From: Bacterioplanes sp.
GTDB lineage: Bacteria; Pseudomonadota; Gammaproteobacteria; Pseudomonadales; Oceanobacteraceae
DNA length: 64,000 nt
Assembly (NCBI GenBank): GCA_014859445.1
Contig: JACUUC010000014.1
Span: forward strand, 1-64,000
Direction of reading: 5' to 3'
The notes under the pieces are model-generated. The model was not told the DNA's origin. It saw only the letters and a program-made list of their open reading frames with translations, and searched no databases. How positions within the stretch are numbered: position 1 is the first letter of the stretch; each line of letters starts with the position of its first letter. Below are positions 1-8,787 of this stretch, piece after piece. The position numbers and the translations under genes were made by a program.

Positions 1-29
1 AAAAAACGCAGGCCATGCCTGCGTTTTTT
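1..29 (-). terminator. Rho-independent terminator after fleQ
   Basis: A-run, then the arms ACGCAGGC and GCCTGCGT around a 3-base loop, then a T-run. It is symmetrical, so it can stop transcription in both directions. It lies about 35 bases past the fleQ stop codon and probably ends the fliS-fleQ transcript. Confidence 0.85.
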
Positions 30-63
30 AATGGGTTGTGGCTATGCACTCAACGACATCACC

Positions 64-1533
64 CTACTCGATGGTGTCGCCTTCTTTCTCACGTCGCACC
101 AAGTTGTACTTGCGCATTTTTTCAACCAACGTTGTTCTGCGAATATTCAATTTTTCAGCCGCACGAGCAACCACGCCGTTCGCATCATCGAGTGCTTGTT
201 GAATCAACGAGCTTTCCAAATCTTGCAGGTATTCGCGCAAATCCAAACCATTCACCGGCAACAACGCAGGAGAATCAATGCCTGCCAAACCGCCTTCGGT
301 CTGCGTCACATCCGCTACCGGCGGTGGTGTATAGTCATCGTCAGAGCTTTCAAGATGACGAAATTTTTTAGGCAGCTCATTCAAACCAACCACACCATAA
401 GGATGCAGAATGGCCAATCGCTCGACCAAATTGGCCAATTCACGTACATTGCCATGCCAATCATGGCGGCACAGCGACATAATGGCGGCCGAATTAAAAC
501 GAATGGAACCGCGCTTCTCATTCTCTAAACGCGAGATCAATTCATTCAATAACAGCGGTAAATCTTCTACTCGATCACGCAACGACGGCATCTCGATAGG
601 GAACACATTCAAGCGATAATACAAGTCTTCACGGAATGTGCCTTCTTCAATCATCTGTTCTAGGTTTTTATGGGTTGCGGCCACAATACGCACATTGGCT
701 TTCACGGTTTTGTTGCTACCAACACGCTCAAACGTATGCTCCTGCAATACACGCAGAATTTTCACCTGCATATTCAGTGGCATGTCACCGATTTCATCAA
801 GAAAGAGCGTACCCCCTTCGGCCAGCTCGAAACGTCCTGCACGGCTGCTAATCGCCCCAGTGAAAGCCCCTTTTTCGTGACCAAACAACTCGCTTTCTAA
901 CAACTCAGCGGGGATTGCTCCGCAATTGACCGGTACAAATGGCTTGTTGCGACGATGGGAATGAAAATGCAAGTTTCGAGCAACCACTTCTTTACCCGTC
1001 CCTGACTCACCCTGAATCATGACGCTGACGTCTTTGTCTGCTACCTGCATAATCAAGTCGCGTACAATTTGAATATGGCGGCTGGTGCCCACCAAACTGC
1101 GAAACAATTGCACTTCGCGACGTTCACCACGCTGCAAACTCAACGCATATTGCTCACGGTACACTTGGCAACGATGCAAACTGTCTAGCAATTGGTTGTA
1201 ACTTGGCGGCATTTCCACACTGGCTAAGACCGCACGCTGTAATGACTCGGGAACACCGTCCAGTTGTGTCACGCCAGCCATGGATAACAAAGGTAAGCCT
1301 TTATCCCATGCCAATAACGAAGACAACACATCAGCGGCCGCCACTTGCTCCATCGCACCGAGAATGACCGCATTGATGGATAAGCTGTCGCTCACTCGCT
1401 CATCAACAATCACACGCCAATCGGCAGACGATGCCGCAATCACTTCCTCACCCAAAAAATCCAAAATCACATTGAGGTCGTGACGACGCTGCTGATCGTC
1501 ATCAATCAGCAACAACTTTATTTCTCTCCACAT
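64..1533 (-). CDS. fleQ: FleQ, sigma-54-dependent master activator of flagellar genes
   Basis: Enhancer-binding protein of 489 residues that drives sigma-54 flagellar promoters and, in Pseudomonas, responds to c-di-GMP. The start at 1533 gives the family N-terminus MWREIKLLLIDDD and has a GAAGGA ribosome site 10-15 bases upstream; an in-frame ATG at 1569 is less likely. Visible parts are a degenerate receiver-like FleQ domain (about 1-120), an AAA+ domain with Walker A GESGTGK (about 175-181) and the sigma-54 contact loop GAFTGA (about 222-227), and a C-terminal Fis-type helix-turn-helix near the end (RAAEKLNIRRTTLVEK). The receiver lacks an obvious phospho-acceptor setting, as is usual for FleQ. 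It is downstream of fliS on the same strand, with a palindrome-rich gap between. The sigma-54 promoters elsewhere in the window are its likely targets. Confidence 0.95.
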   Translation of the reverse strand: MWREIKLLLIDDDQQRRHDLNVILDFLGEEVIAASSADWRVIVDERVSDSLSINAVILGAMEQVAAADVLSSLLAWDKGLPLLSMAGVTQLDGVPESLQRAVLASVEMPPSYNQLLDSLHRCQVYREQYALSLQRGERREVQLFRSLVGTSRHIQIVRDLIMQVADKDVSVMIQGESGTGKEVVARNLHFHSHRRNKPFVPVNCGAIPAELLESELFGHEKGAFTGAISSRAGRFELAEGGTLFLDEIGDMPLNMQVKILRVLQEHTFERVGSNKTVKANVRIVAATHKNLEQMIEEGTFREDLYYRLNVFPIEMPSLRDRVEDLPLLLNELISRLENEKRGSIRFNSAAIMSLCRHDWHGNVRELANLVERLAILHPYGVVGLNELPKKFRHLESSDDDYTPPPVADVTQTEGGLAGIDSPALLPVNGLDLREYLQDLESSLIQQALDDANGVVARAAEKLNIRRTTLVEKMRKYNLVRREKEGDTIE

Positions 1534-1574
1534 GGCAGTAGCCTTTCCTTCTATACGACCTATGGCCATTAGCG

Positions 1575-1601
1575 TCAGTCAATTGACTGAATTGAATTCA
1601 G
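1575..1601. promoter_or_regulatory. Overlapping palindromes upstream of fleQ, possible operator
   Basis: TCAGTCAATTGACTGA (1575-1590) is a perfect 16-bp palindrome, and CTGAATTGAATTCAG (1587-1601) is an odd-length palindrome overlapping it. They begin 42 bases upstream of the fleQ start. Such symmetry is typical of a dimeric regulator site. In P. aeruginosa fleQ is repressed by the CRP-like Vfr, but the site here does not read as a CRP box (TGTGA-N6-TCACA), so the binding protein is unknown. Confidence 0.45.
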
Positions 1602-1773
1602 TAAAGTCGTTAAATGTCTGCCTGTCAAACTTCTGACATTCTTAATTTTTATTGAAGACATTCAATAGATTACGCCATTTTCACTGAAACTGGCGAACGA
1701 AGACAAGCGCTATTATTGGCTTTATGCGACTCACGTCACAGAAAGCCAATAAGCAGAAGAATAATCGATTCAA

Positions 1774-2241
1774 TTAGGCAGATACCGAGGCCATGCCCAC
1801 AGTTTCCGCTGACGATGCCGAAGAAGACGATGCATTGCGTTGCGGGTGAGCACTGTCGAGATATTCTTGACGAATACCATCCCACCCCTGCTTCACGTCC
1901 AACAACAAGCCCATGACTTCATCAATCATGGCCACGTCATTGCGACTGGTGGCTTCCAACAAACGACGTGTCATGTATTCATACAAACGTTCTAAGTTAT
2001 TGGCCACATCACCGCCTTGCTGAAAATTCAGACTGGCTTGTAACGTACCCAAAATTTCGGTCACACGGCCTAACAAATTGGCCTTAGTTGGCATATCGTT
2101 GCGCTCAATGGCACCTTTTGCTTGTGACATGCGTGTCAATGCCGCTTCCATCAAGAGTTGAATCAAGCGATGAGGATCGGCATCGAGTACCTCGGAGGTC
2201 ACATTGACCCGCTGATACTGCTTGGCACCTGAATTGTACAT
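1774..2241 (-). CDS. fliS: FliS, flagellin export chaperone
   Basis: Cytoplasmic four-helix chaperone that binds the C-terminus of flagellin and stops early polymerisation. The start at 2241 (MYNSGAKQYQRVNV) has AGGAGA seven bases upstream; an upstream in-frame start at 2271 adds ten residues but has no such site and would lie close to the promoter. The family signature is clear: N-terminal YQRVNV, then DPHRLIQLLMEAAL, and a central LYEYMTRRLLEA helix. Length is 155 residues, slightly long because of a Ser/Ala-rich tail. It has its own sigma-28 promoter (2286-2312). It is oddly far from fliD and fliC, with ung, lysS, prfB and bfd in between. No fliT follows it; fleQ does. Confidence 0.92.
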   Translation of the reverse strand: MYNSGAKQYQRVNVTSEVLDADPHRLIQLLMEAALTRMSQAKGAIERNDMPTKANLLGRVTEILGTLQASLNFQQGGDVANNLERLYEYMTRRLLEATSRNDVAMIDEVMGLLLDVKQGWDGIRQEYLDSAHPQRNASSSSASSAETVGMASVSA

Positions 2242-2285
2242 AGTTACTTCTCCTGCGTTAGCAAACGGCATGGCCTGTACTTAGT

Positions 2286-2312
2286 ATGGCGGCCAATCCC
2301 TAAAAAGCTTTA
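2286..2312 (-). promoter_or_regulatory. Sigma-28 (FliA) promoter of fliS
   Basis: Read on the minus strand: -35 TAAAGCTT (2305-2312), an 11-base spacer, -10 GCCGCCAT (2286-2293), against the consensus TAAAGTTT-N11-GCCGATAA. The -35 and the bases around it (plus strand AAAAAGCTTTAGCAATT, 2302-2318) are identical to those at the fliC promoter. The -10 is the weaker half. Confidence 0.75.
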
Positions 2313-2319
2313 GCAATTC

Positions 2320-2335
2320 GTCACAAAAAAGTGAC
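2320..2335. repeat. Inverted repeat GTCAC-A6-GTGAC upstream of fliS promoter
   Basis: Five-base arms around six A residues, directly upstream of the fliS -35 element. The arm order is the reverse of a CRP site. It could be an upstream operator or a small hairpin; no function can be assigned from sequence. Confidence 0.3.
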
Positions 2336-2442
2336 AAGCACAGCGGCAACAGCGGCAAACATTGTTGTTCTGGCACAATGACAATGCCGACGATCACCCA
2401 TGAGTTTTAAAAAAAACACAACAATTTCAAACAGTTACGAGT

Positions 2443-2458
2443 TGGCACATTTTCTGCT
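2443..2458 (+). promoter_or_regulatory. Sigma-54 promoter of the TPR-methyltransferase gene
   Basis: TGGCACATTTTCTGCT matches the sigma-54 consensus TGGCACG-N4-TTGCW with the required ten bases between GG and GC. Transcription would start near 2469. This supports the downstream ATG at 2501 as the true start, because a TTG at 2477 would leave almost no leader. Confidence 0.85.
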
Positions 2459-2500
2459 TATTTGATGATATAGACATTGAATGCGACCGAGGCCTTGCTC

Positions 2501-4540
2501 ATGGCAAACGCACAACTCAATCTGGTTAATGCCACATTAGCTCCGCAAGAACACCAACACCTCTACGAGTTGGCGAACAAACTGTACAGCGATGGGGTGA
2601 TTCGCAATGATCCAAGACTGTTGGATGAAGCCTATCATCTTGCTTTGTTAGCGCATGAAGGCCGCCCTCAACACATCCCCAGTCTGAATTTATTGGCTCG
2701 AATTGCCCTACAACAGCAGCGACTACCACAAGCTCGTGCCTGGATCAAACAAGGGCTACACACCAAACCTGACAGTGTCAGCCTACTATTCAGTGCAGGG
2801 CATATTGCCTTAGCACAAGGCGATCTCGACAGTGCCGATGACTATTTCACGCAATCAACACGCATTTCTCGGGTGGCCACCAAAGCCGCCAATTCACTCG
2901 CCCACGTTAAGCTATTGAAAGGCGACTACATCGAGGCGTTTCAACAATATCGTGAACTGGCTAAGACGCAAGCAAACGACCCACAAGTTCGCAGCAAATT
3001 ATTTGAAGCCTGTTCGCACATTGTTGCCGACTTTTACAGCGACGAATTGGCGCAAGACACCCTACGCTACTTGCAATTTGACGAAGCCGATCACAGTCAA
3101 CTACGTGGTTTAGTCACGTCGTTACTCAGCCATCAATTGCAGTTAACGGAGCAAGGCTGCCCACTGGAACTGGAAAACATCGCCAGCAATACCCTGCTGC
3201 TAAAAAGCTTAACGCGCTTTTATTTCTGCGATCCGTTGTTTGAACGCTTACTCATGACCCTGCGCCAATCGTTGCTGTTAACCAGCAGCCGTAACTTGGC
3301 CATTGCCAAAGAACATCTAGGCTTGGTGCATGCACTGGCGTATCAATGTTTATTGAACGAATCCGTATGGTACATCAACGAGCAAGAGCATGCTTTGGTT
3401 GAACAACTCAGTGAGTTAATCGAGCGCATGCTGCAAAGCCCGGGTCTTGGCAGTGACGATTTGTACCCTATTTTGTTGCTGATCATGATGTACCAGCCGC
3501 TGACGCACTGCCGCTTTTGGAGTGCCCTACAGCATCGGCAAATGACTTGGCCTGGGTTTATGGCCGAGCTCATGCAACAACAACTGCAACAGCCACGTGA
3601 ACTGGCCGAGTTGGCGTCGCAGTTAACCTCCATTGGCGATAGCCCGAACGCGGTCTCTCAGCGCGTGCGTGAGCAATACAACCAGCATCCGTACCCATGC
3701 TGGCGAGACATCGGTTACAACCAGCCCAGCCATTATTGGCAAACGCTGGAAGCAACCTTTCCTCATGCCCTACAGGGCATCGCTCAGCGTCACCAGAACA
3801 CACAGAGTCAGATATTCGTGGCCGGTTGCGGCACCGGACGCCATGCGCTGCGTTTGGCGAGCTACTTTTACTCGGTGGATGTCACGGCACTCGACTTCAG
3901 CCACAGTGCCTTGGCGTATGCCATGCAACAAGCCAATCGCTATCGCATTCAACATGTTCATTTTGTGCAAGGCGACTTACTGCTCAGCGAACGCTTAGGG
4001 CAACAATGGGATGTGATTGAGTGTTCAGGCGTGCTCCATCACATGGAGTCACCAGCACAAGGGCTACACGTTCTGTGCAAGCAACTCAAACACGATGGTG
4101 TGATCAAGATTGCACTGTACAGTCGCCGTGCGCGCCGTAGCATCTGGCAACTGCGTGAACGCCTTGGTAAGCATTTACCCACGCAAGCCAACGACATGCG
4201 TCTGGTTCGAGAAAGCCTGCTGCAAGGTGCCTTAAGTGGCGACTGGCAAGCCATTTTAGAATCGCCCGATTTCTACAGTTTAAGCGCGTGTCGTGACTTG
4301 CTCTTTCACCAACAAGAGCACGTGTACGATGTTGAGGATTTGCCAGCATGGTATGGCAGCACCGACTTAGAATGGGTTGGGATGATTCCACCTAATGGCA
4401 GTGCGGCGCTGGCGCAACAGTATTTTGGGTTGCACGCCGACCAACTCACCCCAACGCAATGGGCAGAGATCGAAAACGATCATCCACAGTTATTTGCCGG
4501 TATGTATCAGTTTTACTTACGCAAAAAAAGGGCTGCTTAA
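2501..4540 (+). CDS. TPR-repeat protein with SAM-dependent methyltransferase domain, flagellum-regulated
   Basis: 679 residues from the ATG at 2501, which has GAGG eight bases upstream; an in-frame TTG at 2477 is the alternative. The first third is made of TPR-like helical pairs (for example the SLLFSAGHIALAQGDLDSAD unit). The last third is a class I methyltransferase with the SAM-binding glycine motif VAGCGTGRHALRLASY and a following acidic strand VTALDFS. The middle is helical and not assignable. The sigma-54 promoter and the place next to fliS and fleQ point to a role in flagellar assembly. TPR plus methyltransferase proteins are often found with glycosylated or methylated surface polymers, so modification of flagellin is my inference. 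It converges with ung, the stop codons being only 8 bases apart. Confidence 0.7.
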   Translation: MANAQLNLVNATLAPQEHQHLYELANKLYSDGVIRNDPRLLDEAYHLALLAHEGRPQHIPSLNLLARIALQQQRLPQARAWIKQGLHTKPDSVSLLFSAGHIALAQGDLDSADDYFTQSTRISRVATKAANSLAHVKLLKGDYIEAFQQYRELAKTQANDPQVRSKLFEACSHIVADFYSDELAQDTLRYLQFDEADHSQLRGLVTSLLSHQLQLTEQGCPLELENIASNTLLLKSLTRFYFCDPLFERLLMTLRQSLLLTSSRNLAIAKEHLGLVHALAYQCLLNESVWYINEQEHALVEQLSELIERMLQSPGLGSDDLYPILLLIMMYQPLTHCRFWSALQHRQMTWPGFMAELMQQQLQQPRELAELASQLTSIGDSPNAVSQRVREQYNQHPYPCWRDIGYNQPSHYWQTLEATFPHALQGIAQRHQNTQSQIFVAGCGTGRHALRLASYFYSVDVTALDFSHSALAYAMQQANRYRIQHVHFVQGDLLLSERLGQQWDVIECSGVLHHMESPAQGLHVLCKQLKHDGVIKIALYSRRARRSIWQLRERLGKHLPTQANDMRLVRESLLQGALSGDWQAILESPDFYSLSACRDLLFHQQEHVYDVEDLPAWYGSTDLEWVGMIPPNGSAALAQQYFGLHADQLTPTQWAEIENDHPQLFAGMYQFYLRKKRAA

Positions 4541-4547
4541 CGGTCGC

Positions 4548-5252
4548 TTAGAGGAGCGACTGTTGTTGATCAAGCGTCCAATCAATGGGCGCATGACCAC
4601 GCTGTTGTAAAAAGTGATTGGTGTTTGAGAATGGTCGATGACCAAAAAAACCACGGTGCGCCGATAACGGCGATGGGTGCACCGCACGAATAACGCAGTG
4701 GCGCTGCTCATCAATCAAGCTGGCCTTTTGCAGGGCGTAGTTTCCCCACAAAATAAACACCACATCCTCGCGCAACGCATTAACCTGAGCAATCACCTGA
4801 TCGGTGAAATACTCCCATCCTTGCCGTTGATGCGATCCCGCCTGCCCAGCACGTACCGTTAAGGTGGCATTCAGCAGCAACACGCCCTGCTTCGCCCACG
4901 GCGTTAAATCGGTACTTTGCACTGGGCTCAAGGCCAAATCGGACGCTAATTCACGCACAATATTGCGCAACGAAGGTGGCGTCGGCACACCATTCGGCAC
5001 CGAAAAACTCAAGCCATGCGCCTGATTCGCGCCGTGATACGGGTCTTGACCCAGCAACACCACTCGCACCTGCTCAAACGGCGTGACTTGAAAAGCTCGG
5101 AAGACATCGGTTAAGGCGGGATATATCGGTGTATCAGCGGCGTATTCCGTTGCCAGAAAAGCCGCTAATTGCTGGCACTGTGGGTGTTGGATTGTGTCAT
5201 CCAACACCGCACGCCATGAGGGTGGTAACGCGTCGAACAAGGACTCGGCCAT
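4548..5252 (-). CDS. ung: Uracil-DNA glycosylase
   Basis: Removes uracil from DNA at the start of base excision repair. Family 1 motifs are intact: GQDPYH at residues 68-73 with the catalytic Asp70, and HPSPLSAHRG at 192-201 with the catalytic His. At 234 residues it is of usual length. Its ATG overlaps the lysS stop codon by one base (TGATG), so it is translationally coupled to lysS and is the last gene of the prfB-lysS-ung run. Confidence 0.95.
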   Translation of the reverse strand: MAESLFDALPPSWRAVLDDTIQHPQCQQLAAFLATEYAADTPIYPALTDVFRAFQVTPFEQVRVVLLGQDPYHGANQAHGLSFSVPNGVPTPPSLRNIVRELASDLALSPVQSTDLTPWAKQGVLLLNATLTVRAGQAGSHQRQGWEYFTDQVIAQVNALREDVVFILWGNYALQKASLIDEQRHCVIRAVHPSPLSAHRGFFGHRPFSNTNHFLQQRGHAPIDWTLDQQQSLL

Positions 5253-6793
5253 CAGCTGTCGCTAAGCGGTTTCATGTGCGGAAACAAAATCACGTCTTTG
5301 ATGGTATGGCTGTTGGTGAACAGCATCACCAAACGGTCAATCCCAATACCTTGTCCCGCCGTCGGCGGCATGCCGTATTCCAACGCACGTACGTAATCGT
5401 CGTCGTAGTGCATGGCTTCATCGTCACCGGCGTCTTTTTCTTCAACCTGCTTGCGGAAGCGCGCGGCTTGATCTTCGGCATCGTTTAATTCCGAGAAGCC
5501 GTTGGCCAATTCACGACCACCGACGAAGAATTCAAAGCGGTCGGTCACAAACGGGTTGTCGTCATTACGACGCGCCAGCGGCGATACTTCCCAAGGGTAT
5601 TCGGTGATGAAGGTCGGCTGATCGAGTTTGTCTTCCGCCGTGGCTTCAAAGATTTCACAGATGTACTTACCTGCGCCCCAAGCTGCTTGTTGCGGTGAAT
5701 CGGCAATGCCCACCTGACGCGCATACGCTTTTAATGCATCGAGGTTTTCTTCGGCATTGCGGAATACCGCTGGGTTCATATCGGGGTTGTATGTCAAAAT
5801 GGCATCCACCATCGAGATACGTTGATACGGCTTAGCTAGGTCGTAAGTGGCATCACCGTAGTGCAGCGTGGTGGTACCTAAAATGCTTTCAGCCAAGTAA
5901 CGCAGCATGCCTTCGGTTAAATCCATCATGTCGTTGTAATCGGCGTAGGCCTGATAAAACTCGATCATGGTAAATTCAGGATTGTGGCGCGTGCTCAGGC
6001 CTTCGTTACGGAAGTTGCGGTTGATTTCAAATACACGATCAAAACCACCAACCACCAAACGCTTTAGGTACAATTCGGGCGAAATGCGCAAAAACATATC
6101 AATATCGAGGGCATTGTGATGCGTCTCGAACGGTTTAGCCGATGCGCCACCCGGAATGGTTTGCAGCATGGGCGTTTCCACTTCCATGAAGTCGCGCTCG
6201 CTCAAATAACGACGAATGCCATCGATGATTTTTGAGCGTACTTTGAAGGTGTTGCGGGTTTCTTCGTTAATAATCAAGTCGACATAACGCTGGCGGTAGC
6301 GCATTTCTTGGTCGGCTAAACCATGGAATTTATCGGGTAAAGGACGCAACGACTTGGTCACTATTTGCAAATCGGCCACGTCGTTGATTTCGACGTACAA
6401 GTCGCCCTTACCGGATTTTTGCAGCAACCCACGACAGCCGACAATGTCGCCGATATCGAGCAACTGCCATGCATCGCTGTTTTTTTGCAACGGTTTGCCT
6501 AAATAAAACTGAATGTTGCCCGTCACATCTTGAATACCCACAAAAGGACCACCGCGACGCATCACTCGACCGGCAACCGTTACTGGCAAGGCGAGTTCGG
6601 CCAAGGCGTCTTTTTCGTGTTCACCGTACTGCGCTTTCAAATCGGCGGCATAGTGTTCGCGACGAAAATCGTTCGGGTGGCCGTTCGCTTTACCTTGTGC
6701 GCGCAGTTGCTCTAACTTGGCGCGACGTTCGGCAATCAGTTTGTTTTCTTCGGCAACGTCTTGTACGGCATCGTTATGAGTTGTGTCTGTCAT
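5252..6793 (-). CDS. lysS: Lysyl-tRNA synthetase, class II
   Basis: Charges tRNA-Lys. 513 residues, normal for the bacterial enzyme. The N-terminal OB-fold anticodon domain is visible ([19 protein letters not shown]), then class II motif 2 (around [20 protein letters not shown]) and motif 3 ([11 protein letters not shown] near residue 490). It follows prfB on the same strand with a 54-base gap, the order prfB-lysS that is common in Gammaproteobacteria, and its end overlaps ung. Confidence 0.96.
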   Translation of the reverse strand: MTDTTHNDAVQDVAEENKLIAERRAKLEQLRAQGKANGHPNDFRREHYAADLKAQYGEHEKDALAELALPVTVAGRVMRRGGPFVGIQDVTGNIQFYLGKPLQKNSDAWQLLDIGDIVGCRGLLQKSGKGDLYVEINDVADLQIVTKSLRPLPDKFHGLADQEMRYRQRYVDLIINEETRNTFKVRSKIIDGIRRYLSERDFMEVETPMLQTIPGGASAKPFETHHNALDIDMFLRISPELYLKRLVVGGFDRVFEINRNFRNEGLSTRHNPEFTMIEFYQAYADYNDMMDLTEGMLRYLAESILGTTTLHYGDATYDLAKPYQRISMVDAILTYNPDMNPAVFRNAEENLDALKAYARQVGIADSPQQAAWGAGKYICEIFEATAEDKLDQPTFITEYPWEVSPLARRNDDNPFVTDRFEFFVGGRELANGFSELNDAEDQAARFRKQVEEKDAGDDEAMHYDDDYVRALEYGMPPTAGQGIGIDRLVMLFTNSHTIKDVILFPHMKPLSDS

Positions 6794-6847
6794 CGTTTCA
6801 ACCTTTTGTTCACGGCGTGTTGTGCACGCCCCGATGGATACGGAAAT

Positions 6848-7943
6848 TTATAGCCCTTGCTTTAAGCTGGCTTCGATAAATTGATCTAAGTCGCCATCTA
6901 ACACGGCTTGAGTATTGCGTGTTTCAACACCCGTACGTAAATCTTTAATGCGAGAGTCGTCGAGTACGTAGGAGCGAATTTGGCTGCCCCAGCCGATGTC
7001 AGACTTGGAGTCTTCTAGGGCTTGTGCTTCGGCATTACGTTTTTGCAATTCCAGCTCGTATAACTTGGCCTTCATTTGTTTCATGGCCTGATCTTTGTTT
7101 TTGTGCTGCGAGCGATCGTTTTGGCACTGAGTCACGATGTTGGTGGGTAAGTGGGTAATACGCACCGCCGATTCGGTTCGGTTGACGTGCTGGCCACCGG
7201 CTCCCGATGCGCGATAAACGTCGATACGCAAATCGGCTGGGTTAATTTCGATGTCGATGTCGTCGTCGACTTCGGGCGACACAAACACCGAGGAGAAAGA
7301 TGTGTGACGACGATTACCCGAGTCGAATGGGCTTTTGCGAACCAAGCGGTGTACACCGGTTTCGGTGCGTAACCAGCCATAGGCGTATTCGCCTTCGACA
7401 CGAATAGTGGCGCCTTTAATACCAGCGACCTCACCATCGGAGACTTCCATCAACTCGCCTTTAAAGCCGTGTGCTTCAATCCAGCGTAGGTACATGCGCA
7501 ATAAGATGTTGGCCCAGTCTTGGGCTTCGGTGCCACCAGAACCCGACTGAATTTCAACGTAGCAGTTGTTGGCATCCAGTTCGCCCGAGAACATACGGCG
7601 GAATTCGAGTGTTTCTAGCTGCTGTTGCAGTGCGGCTAATTCCGATTCAACGTCGGCAACGGAGTCTTCGTCGTTTTCCTCTACGGCCATGTCAAGCAAG
7701 TCGCGCGCGTCGGATAAGCCCGTATCGAGGTTGTCGATGGTTTTGACCACGGCTTCCAGTTGTGAGCGTTCTTTGCCAAGCTCTTGCGCGCGGGCCGGAT
7801 CGTTCCAGACATCGGGTTCGGCAAGTTCTTGTTCGACTTCTTCTAGACGTTCGACTTTGTTGGCATAGTCAAAGATACCCCCTAAGCACGTCGGTGCGTG
7901 CCTTAAGGTCTTTGATGGTTTCGAGGATCGGATTGATTTCCAA
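6848..7943 (-). CDS. prfB: Peptide chain release factor 2, with programmed +1 frameshift
   Basis: Recognises UGA and UAA stop codons. The gene is in two frames. Frame one runs 7943-7869, with a TTG start (then GAA ATC AAT, matching the family N-terminus) and an in-frame TGA after 24 codons. The slip site is CTT TGA C (TGA at 7869-7871), with the internal Shine-Dalgarno-like AGGGGG at 7878-7883. After a +1 shift the reading continues [12 protein letters not shown] to 6848. The total is about 364 residues, the normal length. The SPF tripeptide (RKSPFDSG) that reads the stop codon and the GGQ motif ([13 protein letters not shown]) are intact. The shift is autoregulatory in known bacteria: low RF2 favours frameshifting. 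An annotation beginning at the ATG at 7750 would lose the N-terminus. Confidence 0.95.
7869..7883 (-). promoter_or_regulatory. RF2 +1 frameshift signal
   Basis: On the minus strand AGGGGG, three bases, then CTTTGA followed by C. This is the classical prfB recoding signal: SD-like element, slippery CTT and a poor-context TGA. Confidence 0.95.
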
Positions 7944-8056
7944 GGGACTACCTATCGGGTTGTTAACAGCACAGGGAAAAATGAGGCGGTATTTTACCTA
8001 AGTCGAGGCTGAGATGCACTCGCGGATGTTGGCGTTATTTTTTACAAAAAAAGGTA

Positions 8057-8075
8057 TTGCAAATTATTCGCATTA
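8057..8075 (+). promoter_or_regulatory. Possible Fur box upstream of bfd
   Basis: TTGCAAATTATTCGCATTA resembles Fur sites of marine gammaproteobacteria (AT-rich hexamers ending in ATT-N-GCATT). It lies about 45 bases before the bfd start, where a repressor would block transcription. The match is partial. Confidence 0.45.
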
Positions 8076-8119
8076 GCTATACAGTTCATTTCGTAGTTAT
8101 TCTTATTTAGGTTCGCATT

Positions 8120-8314
8120 ATGTACGTATGTCTTTGCAAAGCGGTCACTCAACAGCAGTTGCAACAGGCCGTTGCCGATGGTCGTAATTACGCGGAAATA
8201 CGTGAGACCTTGGGTGTGGGTACCGATTGCGGTTGCTGCGGTCAGTTGGCGAAGAATATGGTGCGTCAGCACAGTAATGCTGCGATGGTGTGTGAGTACG
8301 CGGCGGCCAGTTAA
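8120..8314 (+). CDS. bfd: Bacterioferritin-associated ferredoxin
   Basis: Small [2Fe-2S] protein of 64 residues that reduces the iron core of bacterioferritin to release Fe2+. Cluster ligands are visible: Cys4 and Cys6 (MYVCLC) and Cys37 and Cys40 (CGCC), matching the C-x-C ... C-x2-C BFD pattern. No bacterioferritin gene is next to it. A possible Fur box upstream fits induction under iron shortage. Confidence 0.92.
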   Translation: MYVCLCKAVTQQQLQQAVADGRNYAEIRETLGVGTDCGCCGQLAKNMVRQHSNAAMVCEYAAAS

Positions 8315-8370
8315 CTTTCGGTTCGCTGCGTTTGTTGTTCTTCCTTTGTTCATTCTGCTCTGACCTTCTC

Positions 8371-8517
8371 TCACTGATTCTTTCAGCGTGCTTTCGCCGC
8401 TCAGTCTCTCGTCACTCTTTGATTCTTTCAGCGTGCTTTCGCCATAATTCCGTACAGTCGCTCGTCACTCTTTGATTCTTTAACCGTGTTTTCGCCGTAA
8501 TTCCGTTGAGTCGTTCG
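8371..8517 (+). repeat. Three direct repeats, 41-53 bp units
   Basis: Units at 8371-8411, 8412-8464 and 8465-8517 share the core TCACT...GATTCTTT then CGTG then TTTCGCC. The last two are 53 bp each and end with AATTCCGT...AGTCG. A fourth unit starts in phase at 8518 (TCACTCGCCG) but then diverges. Part of the 500-base gap between bfd and fliD, which holds no convincing gene. Confidence 0.75.
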
Positions 8518-8745
8518 TCACTCGCCGTCAATACATCCGTGTAGGCTCGAGTGCGCCATCCCTGGCGCACACGGTGACGTACGACTCAACGGAAGTACGG
8601 CTTGATGACATCGCTACCTTAGAGCTTGCAACTGTATAAGATCACGGAGGGTGACGTGCGACTCAACGGAATTACGGCTTGATGAGATCGCAGCTTGATA
8701 AGATCGTAGGTGATGTGACGTTCGACTGAACAGAAGTCGGCTGAA
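8518..8745. repeat. REP-like hairpin core with inverted copies of the left repeats
   Basis: In the centre is a hairpin, GTGCGCC and GGCGCAC around ATCCCT (8551-8570), inside the wording ACATCCGTGTAGGCTCG. To its right, inverted copies of the left units appear near 8573 and 8650 (GTGACGT then CGACTCAACGGAA then TACGGCTTGATGA) and a decayed one near 8708. Together with 8371-8517 this forms a large imperfect inverted array. Hairpins with a central CATCC are common dispersed intergenic elements in gammaproteobacteria, so this is probably one member of a genome-wide repeat family. Confidence 0.65.
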
Positions 8746-8747
8746 CA

Positions 8748-8787
8748 AAAAGTCGGCTAACAACATCGTGTGCGATGAGGTTAGCCG
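8748..8787 (-). terminator. Terminator downstream of fliD
   Basis: On the minus strand the arms CGGCTAAC and GTTAGCCG enclose an inner CATCG/CGATG hairpin and are followed by ACTTTTTG. It lies 28 bases past the fliD stop. Confidence 0.75.

Noticed and set aside
2380-2396. A second sigma-54-like site (TGGCACAATGACAATGC) before the methyltransferase
   Set aside because: The distance between GG and GC is two bases too long, which sigma-54 does not accept.
8042-8374. Minus-strand reading frame of 110 codons over bfd
   Set aside because: It is antisense to the clear bfd gene, has no recognisable domain and no good ribosome site.
8371-8517. Evenly spaced repeats as a CRISPR array
   Set aside because: The whole 53-bp unit repeats, with no unique spacers, there are only three units, and there are no cas genes nearby.
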